This document shows, in pieces, positions 1-12,200 of a DNA stretch of 64,000 nt. Position 1 is the first letter of the stretch. Every line of letters starts with the position of its first letter. The position numbers and the translations under genes are program-made. This DNA is from Torymus aiolomorphi (taxonomy: Eukaryota > Arthropoda > Insecta > Hymenoptera > Torymidae), in the NCBI GenBank assembly GCA_036365515.1, contig CM070877.1, positions 84,108,522 through 84,172,521 of the forward strand. The letters run 5' to 3'. Under the pieces are notes generated by a model. That model was not told where the DNA came from, made no database searches, and was given only the letters and a program-made list of their open reading frames with translations.

Positions 1-3000
1 GTATATAGGGGTTTTCGAGGTGGCTTATCACAATTTTGCTATCAGACTTTCAAAATTCAAAATGGCGGATGTATCAAGATGGTTCAAAATTCGTAAATAT
101 CTTAGTTATTTCTCAAAATTGGAATACAGCGGTTTCTAAAGTCGCTGATCAACACTTTTCTGTCGAAGTTTCAAAATTCAAAGTGGCAGATCCAATATGA
201 TGGTTGAAAATTCCAAGGAAGTTGATTGAGGATTGAGGACCCTAGTCACGTTGTTTCTATCAGACTTCCAAAGCCTAAATGAGGATCCAATATGGGGATT
301 CAAAATTCAATTTATGGGGGTTCAACAAAATCTTAGGTTTTTCTTAAAAGTGGAATACAGTGGTTTGGAGTCACTATTCATAATCTTGCTATCAGACTTT
401 CAAAATTCGAAATGGCGGATCCAATATGTTGAGTAACAGTTGGAAAGGTGTTTAGAATTAACTGAAATTTCAAATTCATGGCTTTCCGAAAGCCATCCGC
501 TGATCATAATTTTTCTATTGGACTTTGGAAATTAAAAATGGCGGATCCAACATGGCTGTGAAAAGTTAGGAGGAAGCTGAGTGTTTGAGAATGCCATAAT
601 TTATGACGACATGCTGTGGGTGTTTACAAATAAATTCAGAGCCAAGTACTTTAGTAAATTAAATTTCAATATATTATAAAAACTATCTAAAATATTATCT
701 ATTACATAATTTCAATATAAACGTCTTCCAAGAATACGTATAAAATGTATAAAAGTGTGTAAATGTTACAATAAATAGGTCAAGTGTATAACTGTTACAT
801 AATTGTTTGAGTGTATGAGTGTTACAAATTCTGTGTTGCGTAGCGGTTGTTGAGAGGTGCCGCGGCCGCCTCGTGGCCAACTAGATGCAGCGAGCCGGTG
901 AGAATTGCCGTGTGCGTTGTTGCCTCGTGGTACGCTCGAAGCATCGAGCGCCGGTGATAAAATGTCGCATGAGTATCACCGCCGTGCTAGAAGCTTCCGT
1001 GTGAGAAAACTGCTGCGTAAGACCCTGCCGTGCGAGACGACTTTGATGCTTCGAGCGCACCACGAGGCAATATCTCACGCGGCATCTGCTACACCTTAGA
1101 GGCTGCTCTCAAAGAGGAGGCGTCACTGGTGTTCTCAACTGAAAACTTCTCATCTGGCGCAACTCATCTGCTGCTGAAGAATCAGCTTCTCTCACGCATT
1201 CAGGATAAATCAATCACTGCGAACCCAGGTAACTACTCACACATGCGGCCATTTTATACAAAGGTGCGCTGCTATGCGCATAACCACGCGGTACAATAGG
1301 AATACTCAGCCGCGATTAGATCAATCATATCTAATCGTGTCACCTTATTGATAACTCAACCACAATAACATCAATAATACTTTATTGTGGAACTTATTGT
1401 ATGGTGATAACTCTTATCAGTGATTAGCAACGTGACTCAGCAAACTCGCCCACACTCACACAGTCAAACTCACACACTCAAATTGTAACACTCACACACT
1501 CAACCAATTATTGTAACATTTATACACATTTATATTTTATTGCAACAACTTTTATATATACATTCATGTAAAATATGTAATATTAATTTAATTATAGACA
1601 GTTTTTATAATATATTGAAATTAAATTTACTAAAGTGTTTGGCTCTGAATTTATTTGTAAACACCCACAGCATGTCCTCATTATAAATTATGGCATTCTC
1701 AAACACTGAGACTTAGCTTAAAGTTTGTATACAGGGGTTTTTGAGGTAGCTGATCACGATTTTGCTACCAGACTTTCAAAATTCTAAATGGCGGATCCAA
1801 TATGGCGATCGAAAGTTGGAAAAGTGCTTAGAGTTGGCGAAAAATTTGTATGCAGGGGTGATAGAAGACGATAATGAAAATTTTGCCATTTGTCTTTCGA
1901 AATTCAAAATGGCGGATCTAATATGGCTGTTAAAAGTTCGGAGAAAGCTTAGATTTATCTTAAAGCTTGTATACAGGGGTTTTCAAGGTCGCTTGTCACG
2001 TTTTTTCTATCAGAATTCCAAAGTCTAAATGAGGATCCAATATGGGAGACAAAATTACAAAAAAATCTTAGGTGTTTCTTAAAATTGTAATACAGAGGTT
2101 TGGAGTTACTATTCATGATCTTCATGTCAGACTTTCAAAATTCTAAATGGCGGATCCAGCATGGCGATTGAAAGTTGGAAAAGTGCATAGAGTTGGCGGA
2201 AAATTGATATACAGGGGTTTCAGAGAAGGATAATGAAAATTTTGCCATTGGTCTTAAAAATTCAAAATGGCGGATCTAATATGGCTGCAAAAGTTAGTAG
2301 GAAGCTGAAACTTAGCTTAACGTTTGTATACTGGGGTTCTCGAGGACGCTGGTCACGTTTTTGCTATCAGACTTCTAAAGTCTAAATGAGGATCCAATAT
2401 GGGGTACAAAATAAATAAAAATTTTAGGTTTTTCTCAAAATTGGAATACAGAGGTTAGGAGTTACTGATCACGATCTTGCTATCAGAGTTGCAAAATTCA
2501 AAATGGCGGATCCAACATGATGAATGAAAGTTAAAAAATTTTTCTATTGGACTTTCGAAATTAAAAATGGCGGATCCAACATGGCTGTCAAAAGTTAGGA
2601 GGAAGCTGAGAGTTAGCTTAAAGTTATTATACAGTGGTTTTTACAGTAAGGTAGCTGGTCACGTTTTTTCTATCAGACTTCCAAAGTCTAAATGAGGATC
2701 CAATATGGGGGTTCAAAATTACAAAAAAAGCTTAGGTTTTTCTTATAATTGGAATACAGAGGTTTGAAGTCACTATTCATGATCCTTCTATCAGAGTTGC
2801 AAAATTCAAAATGGCGGATCCAACATGATGATTGAAACTTAGAAAAGTGTTTAGAGTTGACTGAAATTTCGAATACATGGCTTTTCGGATGCTGATCATA
2901 ATTTTTTTATTGGACTTTCGAAATTACAAATGGCGAATCCAACATGGCTGTCAAAAGTTAGGAGGAAGCTGAGACTTAGCTTAAAGTTTGTATACAGGGG

Positions 3001-3072
3001 TTTTTGAGGTAGCTGGTCACGTTTTTTCTATTAGACTTCCAAAGTCTAAATGAGGATCCAATATGGGGCTTA
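1..3072. repeat. ~120-bp tandem repeat array (GGATCCAA satellite)
   Basis: A degenerate tandem array with a recurring block around AATGGCGGATCCAATATGG. The GGATCCAA motif recurs at about 1792, 1915, 2034, 2152, 2272, 2390, 2510, 2573, 2696, 2816, 2936 and 3055, a spacing of 118-123 bp with one short 63-bp step. Every third monomer carries the variant GAGGATCCAATATGGGG (2034, 2390, 2696, 3055), suggesting an older ~360-bp trimer. A 1.1-kb element interrupts it at 582-1705, and a foldback element abuts its right end. No coding capacity is supported. Confidence 0.85.
582..1705. mobile_element. Non-autonomous inverted-repeat element in the satellite
   Basis: Left end TGTTTGAGAATGCCATAATT and right end AATTATGGCATTCTCAAACA are inverted repeats that stay similar for about 100 bp (582-685 and 1600-1705). 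Weaker inverted similarity continues inward. CTGAG flanks both sides (577-581, 1706-1710) and occurs once at the matching place in an uninterrupted monomer near 2970, which supports a 5-bp duplication. A 3-bp TGA reading is also possible. A second internal inverted repeat pairs ~919-943 with ~1045-1069 with about one mismatch. Short open frames inside match nothing I recognise. It is probably a MITE-like, non-coding element; the superfamily is not assigned. Confidence 0.75.
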
Positions 3073-3289
3073 AGAGTGGTAAGAAAACTGTTTTGAAATC
3101 CAACAAGACATAGGAACAAATGGAAGACCAGCGTTTCGCTCTCGTTTTGGTTACTCGTACACCACAAAGGAATTAGCCAATCAGCAATAAATTCTATAAG
3201 TAGCGGAGCGTTGCGTCGCGTCAAGCGTCGCGTCGCGTCGCGTCGCGTAGCGTTTATGTACACTCTCCCTAAGCTCTGAATCCAAAAAC

Positions 3290-3510
3290 CGATAAACTCT
3301 GAACCCAAACCCTAAACCCATCAATCATAAACCAATAAACCATATACCCATTAACCATAAACCATGAACCCATTAACCATAAACCCGTAAACATATACCC
3401 AAAAACCGTAAACGATAAACCATAATTCATAAACCATAATTCATAAACCATTAAACCATAAAACATAAACCTATAAACCATAAACCATAAACCATGGACC
3501 CATAAACCAT
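3290..3510 (-). repeat. AAACCATAAACCAT minisatellite, left arm
   Basis: Degenerate short-period repeat of ATAAACCAT/AAACCCAT units. It is mirrored in the right arm, where the other strand reads TTTATGGTTTATGG. It resembles telomere-like sequence only superficially, because the unit is irregular and not a known arthropod telomere motif. Confidence 0.7.
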
Positions 3511-5704
3511 AATTATTAAAAATTTTTTTTGACAACATTTTTTGGATTCTGCTCTTCGAAACCTTTAAAATGCTTTCTTAACCAGAGTTGGCCAAGCGAA
3601 TTGAAAAAAGTTATGATTTTTTGAAGAAAAATCAATAATTAGCATTTTTGGTCACATGGTTGATTTAGAGTCATAACATTATTCATATATCTTATGTAAT
3701 GGATCAAATAACTTAATTTTGTTAGGACATCAAACAAAACATAAAATATATTTTCCAATAATATTTGGCTTGTACAATAAGCCTTATGCAGTTATCAATT
3801 ATAACCTTCTGGCATTTTCAATTTTGTTAACATTTGACAAAAAGCCCTCTCTTTAACACATTTCATACCTTCATAAAACTGCATTTGACAATTACCTGGT
3901 TAAAAAGATCTGATAAAACCAGATAAAAAGAATGTAGAAACCTTTGATAACATATGCAGTTTTTGCACAAGAATCTACAAATTCGTATGTCTATCAAACT
4001 ATTTCAATCGGGTAATTTATTATTATGTGTACATAAATTAGATGACAAAACTTGTTTGATAAGACTACGCTTCATACAATTTCTATTATATACATACCTA
4101 ACTATTTGTTTTTATAAATGATATTTTATTCCAGACATACTCTGAAAGCATGCTGAAAAATTTGTTTACAATAAGCCTCATCTACTTACTAATACTTATA
4201 AAGAAAATATAATTTTTCCATCAGAATGCTCCATAAAATTTTTATTATGTAGACAAACTTAACTATTTCCTCTATAATTAAATCTATCAATTATTGAAAT
4301 CTGTAATATGTTTCGATAAACTTCATATAATATTTATAATATATACTAGTTCTGAACGAATAAACAATACTTTAAAATTATTAGTTTTTTAACTTTTTTC
4401 ATGTATTTTCTCACTGTTTATGCTGCAAAAAGCTATCCAAAGTATTACTTTGTTAAACTATGCTTAAATTATTCAAAACATATAATAATCAAGCTAAGTA
4501 GTTTATTTCTAATACGTAAAAAATATGCCTTTGTATAACATTTTGTTAACACTTATCATATTTATATGATAAAAATAAATGTCACATATATTATAATGCT
4601 TACTATCTTTTTAAAAAAAGTAATTTATTGAGATAAAACTCTACATTGTTAAGATTTTATAAATTATTATAATAAATAAATAAATTTGTTTTCCCAATAA
4701 ACTGATAAAAATATAACTGATAAAGTAAAGAAACTGTTAATAATAAAAATATAAGATCCTGATGGTACAATGTCAGATATATTAAAACCACAATAATAAT
4801 AAATATTCAATAGTGTTGATAATGCGACAGTATAGTCATTTAATTCAGTTATAAGATATCAAAATCAATAATTTTTTTTTATCTAAGTAAACTTAATCTT
4901 TATTAAGATTATTATGTTATCAATAATTTTTCATACGGCTTTTGTATGAAATATTTGAAGTATTTTTGTCCAATTATTTTTCTTTTAATTTTTAAAGTTC
5001 ATATCAATCACATAAATTACACAGCTATTATTTTAATAGCTTACATTTTGTAAGCTTTTAATGTTTTCTTTTTTTATATAAACTTACATGGCTAAAGAAT
5101 TTTTCCAATTATTTTGTTACATTATTTTAACCCATAAAATGGGTTTATGTATATAGCGTAGTCTTATCAAACAAGTTTTGTCATCTAATTTATGTACACA
5201 TAATAATAAATTACCCGGTTGAAATAGTTTGATAGACATACGAATTTGTAGATTCTTGTGCAAAAACTGCATATGTTATCAAAGGTTTCTACATTCTTTT
5301 TATCTGGTTTTATCAGATCTTTTTAACCAGGTAATTGTCAAATGCAGTTTTATGAAGGTATGAAATGTGTTAAAGAGAGGGCTTTTTGTCACATGTTAAC
5401 AAAATTGAAAATGCCAGAAGGTTATAATTGATAACTGCATAAGGCTTATTGTACAAGCCAAATATTATTGGAAAATATATTTTATGTTTTGTTCGATGTC
5501 CTAACAAAATTAAGTTATTTGATCCATTACATAAGATGTATGAATAATGTTATGACTCTAAATCAACCATGTGACCAAAAATGCTAATTATTGGTTTTTC
5601 TTAAAAAAATCATAACTTTTTTCAATTCGCTTGGCCAACTTCGGTTAAGAAAGCATTTTAAAGGTTTCGAAGAGCAGAATCCAAAAAATTTTGTCAAAAA
5701 AAAT

Positions 5705-5945
5705 TTTTAATAATTATGGTTTATGGGTCCATGGTTTATGGTTTATGGTTTATAGGTTTATGTTTTATGGTTTAATGGTTTATGAATTATGGTTTATGAA
5801 TTATGGTTTATCGTTTACGGTTTTTGGGTATATGTTTACGGGTTTATGGTTAATGGGTTCATGGTTTATGGTTAATGGGTATATGGTTTATTGGTTTATG
5901 ATTGATGGGTTTAGGGTCTGGGTTCAGAGTTTATGGGTTTATGGA
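5705..5945 (+). repeat. TTTATGGTTTATGG minisatellite, right arm
   Basis: Reverse complement of the left-arm minisatellite at 3290-3510. The aromatic-rich translation (runs of Tyr, Gly, Leu, Trp, Phe, Met) comes from the repeat itself and does not indicate a gene. Confidence 0.7.
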
Positions 5946-6153
5946 TTCAGAGCTTAGGGAGAGTGTACATAAACGCTACGCGACGCGACGCGATGCGACG
6001 CTTGATGCAACGCAACGCTCCGCTACTTATAGAATTTATTGCTGATTGGCTAATTCCTTTGTGGTGTACGAGTAACCAATACGAGAGCGAAACGCTGGTC
6101 TTCCATTTGTTCCTATGTCTTGTTGGATTGCAAAACAGTTTTCTTACCACTCT

Positions 6154-6490
6154 ACAAAAAATAGCGTATATTTAGTTCATGCTTTTCACATTTTGGAAAA
6201 TCACGCGGTTAATTTTTTTCAATTGCAGGAAAATTTTCTCAATTAGTAGTGCAGAGACACACACCTTTCAACTAATTTAACAAAAATGAATACATAGAAA
6301 ATTAATAATTTTTTTTATAGAGCACTGAGCACTGATTAACGACTATAAATTCGAGCCTAACAGTATGAATTCGACGTATGTACATATGTCTACTCGAGTA
6401 GTCGTCCACATAATAAGTAAGTATGTAGAGATGCATTTGATTGTTTATTTTATGACTGTTACAAGATTCAGGAACAGAGTGACCGTAGCG
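6154..6490. other. Non-coding spacer, nothing recognised
   Basis: AT-rich unique-looking sequence between the foldback element and a partial relative of it. I see no conserved protein, RNA gene or clear repeat. Confidence 0.5.
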
Positions 6491-6499
6491 CCGCGATCC

Positions 6500-6712
6500 C
6501 TCTCGTCGCGTCACGTCGCGTCGCGTAGTGTTTATGTACACTCTCCCTTATAGGTTCAGGGTTGAGGGCTTATGGGTTCGGTATCCATGGGTATAGGGTT
6601 TATGGTTTATGGATTTAGTGTTGATCGCTTTAGGTTTTATGCGTTTATCTACAAGTTCTTGGGTTCAGGGTTTATGGGTTCATGGCTTATGGGTTTAGGC
6701 TTATCTTTTGAA
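6500..6712 (+). repeat. Diverged partial copy of the foldback arm
   Basis: The block from CTCGTCGCGTCACGTCGCG through TTTATGTACACTCTCCCT, followed by degenerate TTTATGG/GGGTTCAGGG repeats, matches the outer part of the 3073-6153 arm. Only one side is present. It is an older, truncated copy. Confidence 0.7.
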
Positions 6713-6870
6713 TGTTAGAAAAACGAGTTCATTAATTTAAGCAATGTACCCCGATGTTTAAAAATACTTATTTTTAAAAACCTAAATTTTTAGTCGTTTT
6801 GGATCAAAATTGATTAAGAATTGACTTGTAGGCAGATTTTTGTCCAAAAAATTTTTTTTTGCCCACTGTG

Positions 6871-6975
6871 CGTCACTCCTATCTCCGTCCGAGTTATCTG
6901 CCCCGTCGACCATCTGACCGGGCGTCCTAACGAATTACACGTGCGTGTCCGCATAACAGTTTTCGATCAGGGACA
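6871..6975 (+). repeat. 5' LTR remnant of the BEL/Pao element (last ~105 bp)
   Basis: Matches the end of the 3' LTR (about 13653-13757) with a few substitutions, sharing CGTCACTCCTATCTCCGTCC and GTTTTCGATCAG. Upstream sequence has no LTR similarity and abuts a T-rich tract, so roughly 425 bp of the LTR are missing. Confidence 0.85.
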
Positions 6976-6980
6976 TTTGC

Positions 6981-6998
6981 TGGTCCTTCGAGCCGGAT
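6981..6998 (+). other. Probable primer-binding site of the BEL/Pao element
   Basis: TGGTCCTTCGAGCCGGAT begins five bases after the LTR end and starts with TGG, the complement of a tRNA CCA tail. The priming tRNA was not identified. Confidence 0.6.
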
Positions 6999-7111
6999 AC
7001 GGGATAGTGAGTGCAGAGGATACTCCGAAAGGAGCTTCAAGAGCTGCAACAAAAAGATAAGTGCCACCTTTCTTCACGCTACAAGAGTGCACGTTAGTTT
7101 CAGTTGCATAC

Positions 7112-7114
<3 letters not shown>

Positions 7115-7163
<49 letters not shown>
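7115..7163 (+). repeat. (TC)n microsatellite in the BEL/Pao leader
   Basis: An uninterrupted TC dinucleotide run of about 48 bp. The rest of 6999-7886 is a C/T-rich, non-coding leader with no other signal seen. Confidence 0.9.
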
Positions 7164-7165
<2 letters not shown>

Positions 7166-7886
7166 CTCTCGCACACGTGGCTCAGCTTCTGTAACCGCTT
7201 TCACCTCTGCTTCTAATAGCAAACTGCACTGCGCATCTCACTTCGCACGCTCACTGCCTTGAGTGACCGTGCAAATTCTCTCGTGGCAGACAAGCCCGCG
7301 CACACTTCGCACACACGGGTACTCCGTCTCGCTACCCGTGTGGCCCCCATAGCGCGCAAGCACGTGCACTCTCCGCACACGTGGGTGTGCCGTGCCTCTA
7401 GTCGCGTGGACCCCCTAGCGCTCTCGGCTTAAGGGAACCCCTGCGATGCACGACAACGTGGGTAGGCTGTGCAGGCAGGCCCTGCAGCGCGTAGCCACAA
7501 GAAGTTGCAGCTGTCGCGGCGCCTTCAGCCTTTGAGTAAGCATTACTCTACCGTACCTGCAGTTACCGCAGCCGCTTCTACCTTCTACCAGTAGTTTTCT
7601 TCGCTTTATTAAGCAACTACCTCTACTAACGAAGTCGAAGTCCCTTTTGAATCTTCTTCTGCCCGACGACTAGTGACGCTCGTAGTTACTTCGCGATCCT
7701 CTTTCGCAAACTGCCTGACGATTTCCTTCAGTCCTTCCGAAAACGGTTAACCTTTGGCCGTCTTTAACCATTTTTCGACTGGATAATTTATCTTCTTAAT
7801 CTTCTCACTTCAGACCTGCTACTGCGTGCATGCACGTGCTTCTACGGTCTAGGTCCTTAAATCCACCCGACTCAAGTACGACCACC

Positions 7887-9278
7887 ATGGCACGGCACTA
7901 TGAGAAGATGTTGTTAAAGCAGGTGGCGGAGGGTCAACTCATCCTCAACATCATCACCAACACGGACAAGATGGGCGAAACGGGTCGAGAATATAGAGCC
8001 TTGAGTAACAGAGTGGAGTTGCTCAAGACGTACTGGACGAACATCAGCGATCGCCACTTCGAACTGTCGGATTGCCCACCAGAAGAGGCTGAGCATGCCT
8101 ACTTCAAGGAGGGCTGCTATTACTCCTTTGAAATGGCATTTATTACCGCGAAAAGCGTTCTGGAAGAACGGTTGGCTGCTGCGGCGCCCCCAGCAGCACC
8201 TCTACCTCCTACTAATGCTCCACAACCCTTTCAGCAATCTTCGTCTACACAACTCCCACGGCCGCAGCTCCCGAAGTTCAGAGGCAATCAACTGGACTGG
8301 GAGACGTTCAAGGAGCGCTTCTCCACCATGGTGAAGGACGTCCCTACAGTCTCTCAGGTGGACAAGCTACAACACCTCCTCAACTGCTTAGAGGGAGAGG
8401 CAGCGAGACGCCTTCGCAGTCTCAAGGTCACCGGAGCAAACTTTCCCGTGTCTTGGGAAATGATCTCCAAGAGGTACGACGACAGAAAAGTGAGGCTCTC
8501 AGCTCACTTGAGTCGTCTGCTGTCGATGCCGCTAACACCTCTCAATACCGCAAAGGAGATCGCGCAGCTCTTCGACTCCGTCAACGAGGCCATTCGAGCC
8601 TGCAGCCTACTCGACAGGCCCGTCAACCAGTGGGACGATTGGCTCGTGGAGATCGTCGCTTCCAGGCTGGCGCCAAGGCTGCGAGAGAACTGGAAAAAAT
8701 CTCGCGAAGGAGAGCAAGGCTTTTCCACCTACGAAGAACTTTCAACGTTCTTGGATCAACGAGTCCGCACACTCGAGGCCGCTCACGGCCACGAGTTTAC
8801 ATCAACGTCAGGATCCACGTCAGGAAGGAAAATCAACAAGGTTTGCCAGTTCGCTGTCCATCAGACATCCACTGGCCCCGCGTGCGACTCGTCATCAACT
8901 TCTACGCTGGGTTGTGGCCACTGCAGAGGGAAGCCCTTCATCGGGTATTGCCCGACCTTCTTCGCCCTCAACCACTCCAGGAGAATCGCTGCGGTGAGGG
9001 ACGCAAAGCTGTGCAGCAACTGCCTACGACCAGGCCACTCGGTGACATCATGTTCATCGAGCGCACGATGTAAGAACAAGAATTGTGGTCAGCTGCATCA
9101 CACGTTGCTACACCAGCACCAGACGTCGTCACCTGCTACCACGGAATCTAACCTTTCATGTGAGCAAGGCGCAATCAGCACTTACTCCACACACGTATGT
9201 GAGACCTTCAACACTACTGCGAGCCCTCAGACCAGTGTCTCGCTTCTCCCCACTGCCATAGTGCTCCTTCATGACTGA
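7887..9278 (+). CDS. gag: BEL/Pao Gag, ending at a premature stop
   Basis: Structural polyprotein that would form the cytoplasmic particle and bind RNA. I start at the second ATG (7887) because it lies in CCACCATGGC, a strong initiation context; the frame is open from the ATG at 7830. The helical N-terminus (MARHYEKMLL...) leads into a Pro-rich linker and the DUF1759-type region (around LPKFRGNQLDWETFKERF). A Cys/His cluster near residues 376-405 begins CSNCLRPGHSVTSC. In BEL/Pao elements this frame normally runs on into protease. Here TGA at 9276 stops it, and the same frame reads on just afterwards, so the stop looks like decay, not the natural end. Confidence 0.85.
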   Translation: MARHYEKMLLKQVAEGQLILNIITNTDKMGETGREYRALSNRVELLKTYWTNISDRHFELSDCPPEEAEHAYFKEGCYYSFEMAFITAKSVLEERLAAAAPPAAPLPPTNAPQPFQQSSSTQLPRPQLPKFRGNQLDWETFKERFSTMVKDVPTVSQVDKLQHLLNCLEGEAARRLRSLKVTGANFPVSWEMISKRYDDRKVRLSAHLSRLLSMPLTPLNTAKEIAQLFDSVNEAIRACSLLDRPVNQWDDWLVEIVASRLAPRLRENWKKSREGEQGFSTYEELSTFLDQRVRTLEAAHGHEFTSTSGSTSGRKINKVCQFAVHQTSTGPACDSSSTSTLGCGHCRGKPFIGYCPTFFALNHSRRIAAVRDAKLCSNCLRPGHSVTSCSSSARCKNKNCGQLHHTLLHQHQTSSPATTESNLSCEQGAISTYSTHVCETFNTTASPQTSVSLLPTAIVLLHD

Positions 9279-12200
9279 GCGCGCTGTTCTCACCAAGTGC
9301 TAGGTCTCACCAAGAGACGGGCAATCACTCCAATCAGCATCGTTGGTGGCGAAGTCGACACGACATCTAAATTCACGGTCGAGGTTGGACTTAGATCTCT
9401 ACACCAAACTAACTTTTATCTAAGGTTTTCAGCCCGCGTCCTCAGCACGCTTACCAAAGAGTCGCTGCCAAGCCGAAGTATGGAAACATCTCGGAAATCT
9501 ACCACTAGCAGATCCAGATTTCTACATGCCAGCCGGCATCGACTGCATATTGGGGGCGGAAGTCTACCCGGCCCTCATTCAACCTGGTCTGCGCAGAGGA
9601 AAAAAAACTGGATCGACCTCAACGGACTACGTTGGGCTGGGTATGCATTGGCCCAGCAGCGACTTCTACCGAAAGTCACGAAACCAGCAGCTTCCTCACC
9701 ACTACGGCGGCAATCCACGAAACCTTGCAGAGGTTTTGGGAGCTAGAGGAGGTTGCCTACAAACCACCTCAGCTCACTCCTGCAGAAGAGGAGTGCGAGG
9801 AGCACTTTCGTCGAACACATTCCAGGGACCCACAAGGCCGCTATGTCCTAAAGCTGCCATTCTCCAGGCCTTCGCAGCTTCCGGGCTCACTCCAGGTAGC
9901 AAAAGAGAGATTCGCGCAGTTGGAGAGACGACTTGAACGGAACCCCTCGCTCCGAAAGGCCTATTCAGACTTTATGGCAGAGTTTGTGCAGCTGGGTCAC
10001 ATGGAACACATTCAAACCTCATCAGCGCACGATAGTCGCTGCTACTACATACCACACCATGCAGTCTTCAAAAACGACGCCTCTAAGAAGATTAGAGTAG
10101 TCTTCAACGCCTCTCAGGTAACCAGAAGCGGCTTGACGCTAAATGACTGCTTATTTTCAGGTCCGAAGTTGAAAGCGGACATCACTGCTGTCCTCTCCCT
10201 CTCGCGCTGTCACCCAGTGGTCTTCACGGCGGACATCGTGAAGATGTTCCGGCAATTTCATATTCACGACGAGGACAAAGACTGACTACGAATACTGTGG
10301 CGCGACTCACCAGAAGAAGAGTTACGCAGCTACCGCATGTGCACCGTTGTCTCCGGGACGGGATGCGCTCCCTAACAGGCCATTCGATCACTTCTTCACT
10401 TGGCAAAGGACGGGCGAGAATGCTACCCTGAAGGCGCTCGGTTCTGGAGACGTCACTCTAGGTCGACGATGCCCTCGCTGGAGGCGATTCGCTTCAACAA
10501 GCCCGCATCATCCAACAGCAGCTACAGGGACTCCTGCAAAGCGCAGGAATGCGACTGGAGAAATGGGCGAGCAACGACCCTTCCTTGCTACCGACTACCC
10601 CTACCTCTGCTCCTTCACTACACTCTTTTGCAGAGCCAAACGTCGTCTCTACGTTAGGGCTGCACTGGAACCCTACTAAGGATCATTTCTGCTTCAAGGT
10701 CGCACTGTCCGCCAATCCAGGAAAAGTGACTAAGAGGACGATGCTGAGCGAGGTCGCACGGCTCTTCGACCCCCTCGGGTGGCTGGCGCCGGTGATCAGC
10801 GCCGCCAAAATCCTCATTCAACAACTCAGGATCAAAAAGGTCGATTGGGACCAGCCAGTGGACGACCAGACTTTAACGGCTTGGCTGCAACTGCGAGAAG
10901 AGCTCCCAAGGCTGGAAGAGTTGCAAATATCTCGAAGGCTTGGCACCTTCAACACAAGCCGCTTGACCCTCCACGGATTTGCCGACGCCTCGCATGCTCC
11001 CGACGCCGCCGTCGTCTACCTGGTGATCAATGAGGAGGGCCGAGAGCCTTCAGCTACAATCCTTACAGCGAAAACCGAACTCGCTCCCATCAAGACAGTG
11101 AGCATTCCGCGACTGGAGCTCAGCGCGGCGTTGTTGCTCACCAGACTACTCAACCAAGTGACAGTGTAACTGCTACTACAACCAGACGCAATCTACTGCT
11201 GGTCGGACTCCAAGGTAGCCTTAGCCTGGCTAGCCGACCACCCATCACGTTGGACAACCTTCGTGGCCAACCGCGTGAGTGAAATCCTCACTAGTCTACC
11301 GCAAGCGCGATGGAGCCACGTCCGTTCCTCTGACAATCCAGCAGACGTCGCTTCACGCGGCTCGCTACCCAGCAAGCTGCACAATCATCATCTGTGGTGG
11401 CATGGGCCAGACTGGCTGACAATGGGGAGCACAAATTGGCCTTCACCACCAGGAAGTCTCTGCTGCGACCTTGAACAAAGGCAGCCGGTCCTGATCTTTG
11501 CTGCCAGAGACGAATCTTCAGCTTGAAGCGCTTTCCGAACCTTACCCGACTAATTAGGGTTGTTTCGTATGTTCGTAGCAACTCATTACCACTGAGCAGT
11601 ACCAAGAACCGTCAATCATCCACTCTGTCTGCGGAGGAACCTCGACAGACTCGCCTCACCTTGATTCGAGCCGTCCAGAGGGGCCACTACCGCAACCAGC
11701 TGTCCTGTCTGCGCATGGGTAGCAAACTCCCAACTACCAGCAACATCAGCCTTCTTGTCAGAAGAAGAAAAACATCCAGCCATCATACCTAGCGAGAGTC
11801 ACCTAGCGGAGCTCTTGATCCGCGACGCTCATCAGCGAACTCTCCATGGTGGACCTCAGCTAGTGACCAGCTACCTGTAGCGCACGGTGTGGATCGTGCG
11901 GGGACGAAACCGCATTAGACGAATAACCAATCAGTGTGTCAGATGCACCCGATTCCAAGGGCGAGTGCAAAGCCAACAGATGGCACCGCTACCTTAAACT
12001 CGAGTCACCCCGGCTCGACCCTTCGCCTCCACCGGTATTGACTATGCCGCCCCATTCATGCTGAGAAGCTCTAAGGGCCGTGGTCAAAAGGCCTACAAAG
12101 GATACCTAGCAGTATTCATCTGCATGGTAACGAGAGCCGTGGACCTTGAGGTGGTATCGGACTACACCACTCAAGGATTTCTACTCGCCTTCCGACGATT

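Larger units (their letters stand above)
3073..6153. mobile_element. 3.1-kb foldback element with 997-bp arms
   Basis: The left arm (3073-4069) and right arm (5157-6153) are reverse complements. Matching landmarks sum to 9226 at both the outer and inner edges, so there is no net insertion or deletion between the arms. Ends are AGAGTGGTAAG and CTTACCACTCT. Each arm contains a GC-rich CGCGTCGCGTAGCG stretch, an ATAAACCAT minisatellite and ~550 bp of AT-rich sequence. The 1.09-kb loop is AT-rich with no convincing gene. No clear target-site duplication was found. Long open frames in the arms are products of the minisatellite. Confidence 0.85.

Noticed and set aside
3290..3510. Telomeric repeat tract
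   Set aside because: The unit is irregular and does not match arthropod TTAGG-type telomeres. It is internal and mirrored within a foldback element.
3269..3538. Aromatic-rich ~89-aa open frames in the foldback arms (also 5691-5957)
   Set aside because: They are translations of the ATAAACCAT minisatellite, lack any domain and appear in both arms only because the arms are mirror images.
8453..9073. Long second frame overlapping BEL/Pao gag
   Set aside because: Arg-rich shadow of the GC-rich gag frame, with no recognisable domain; the gag frame carries the family motifs.
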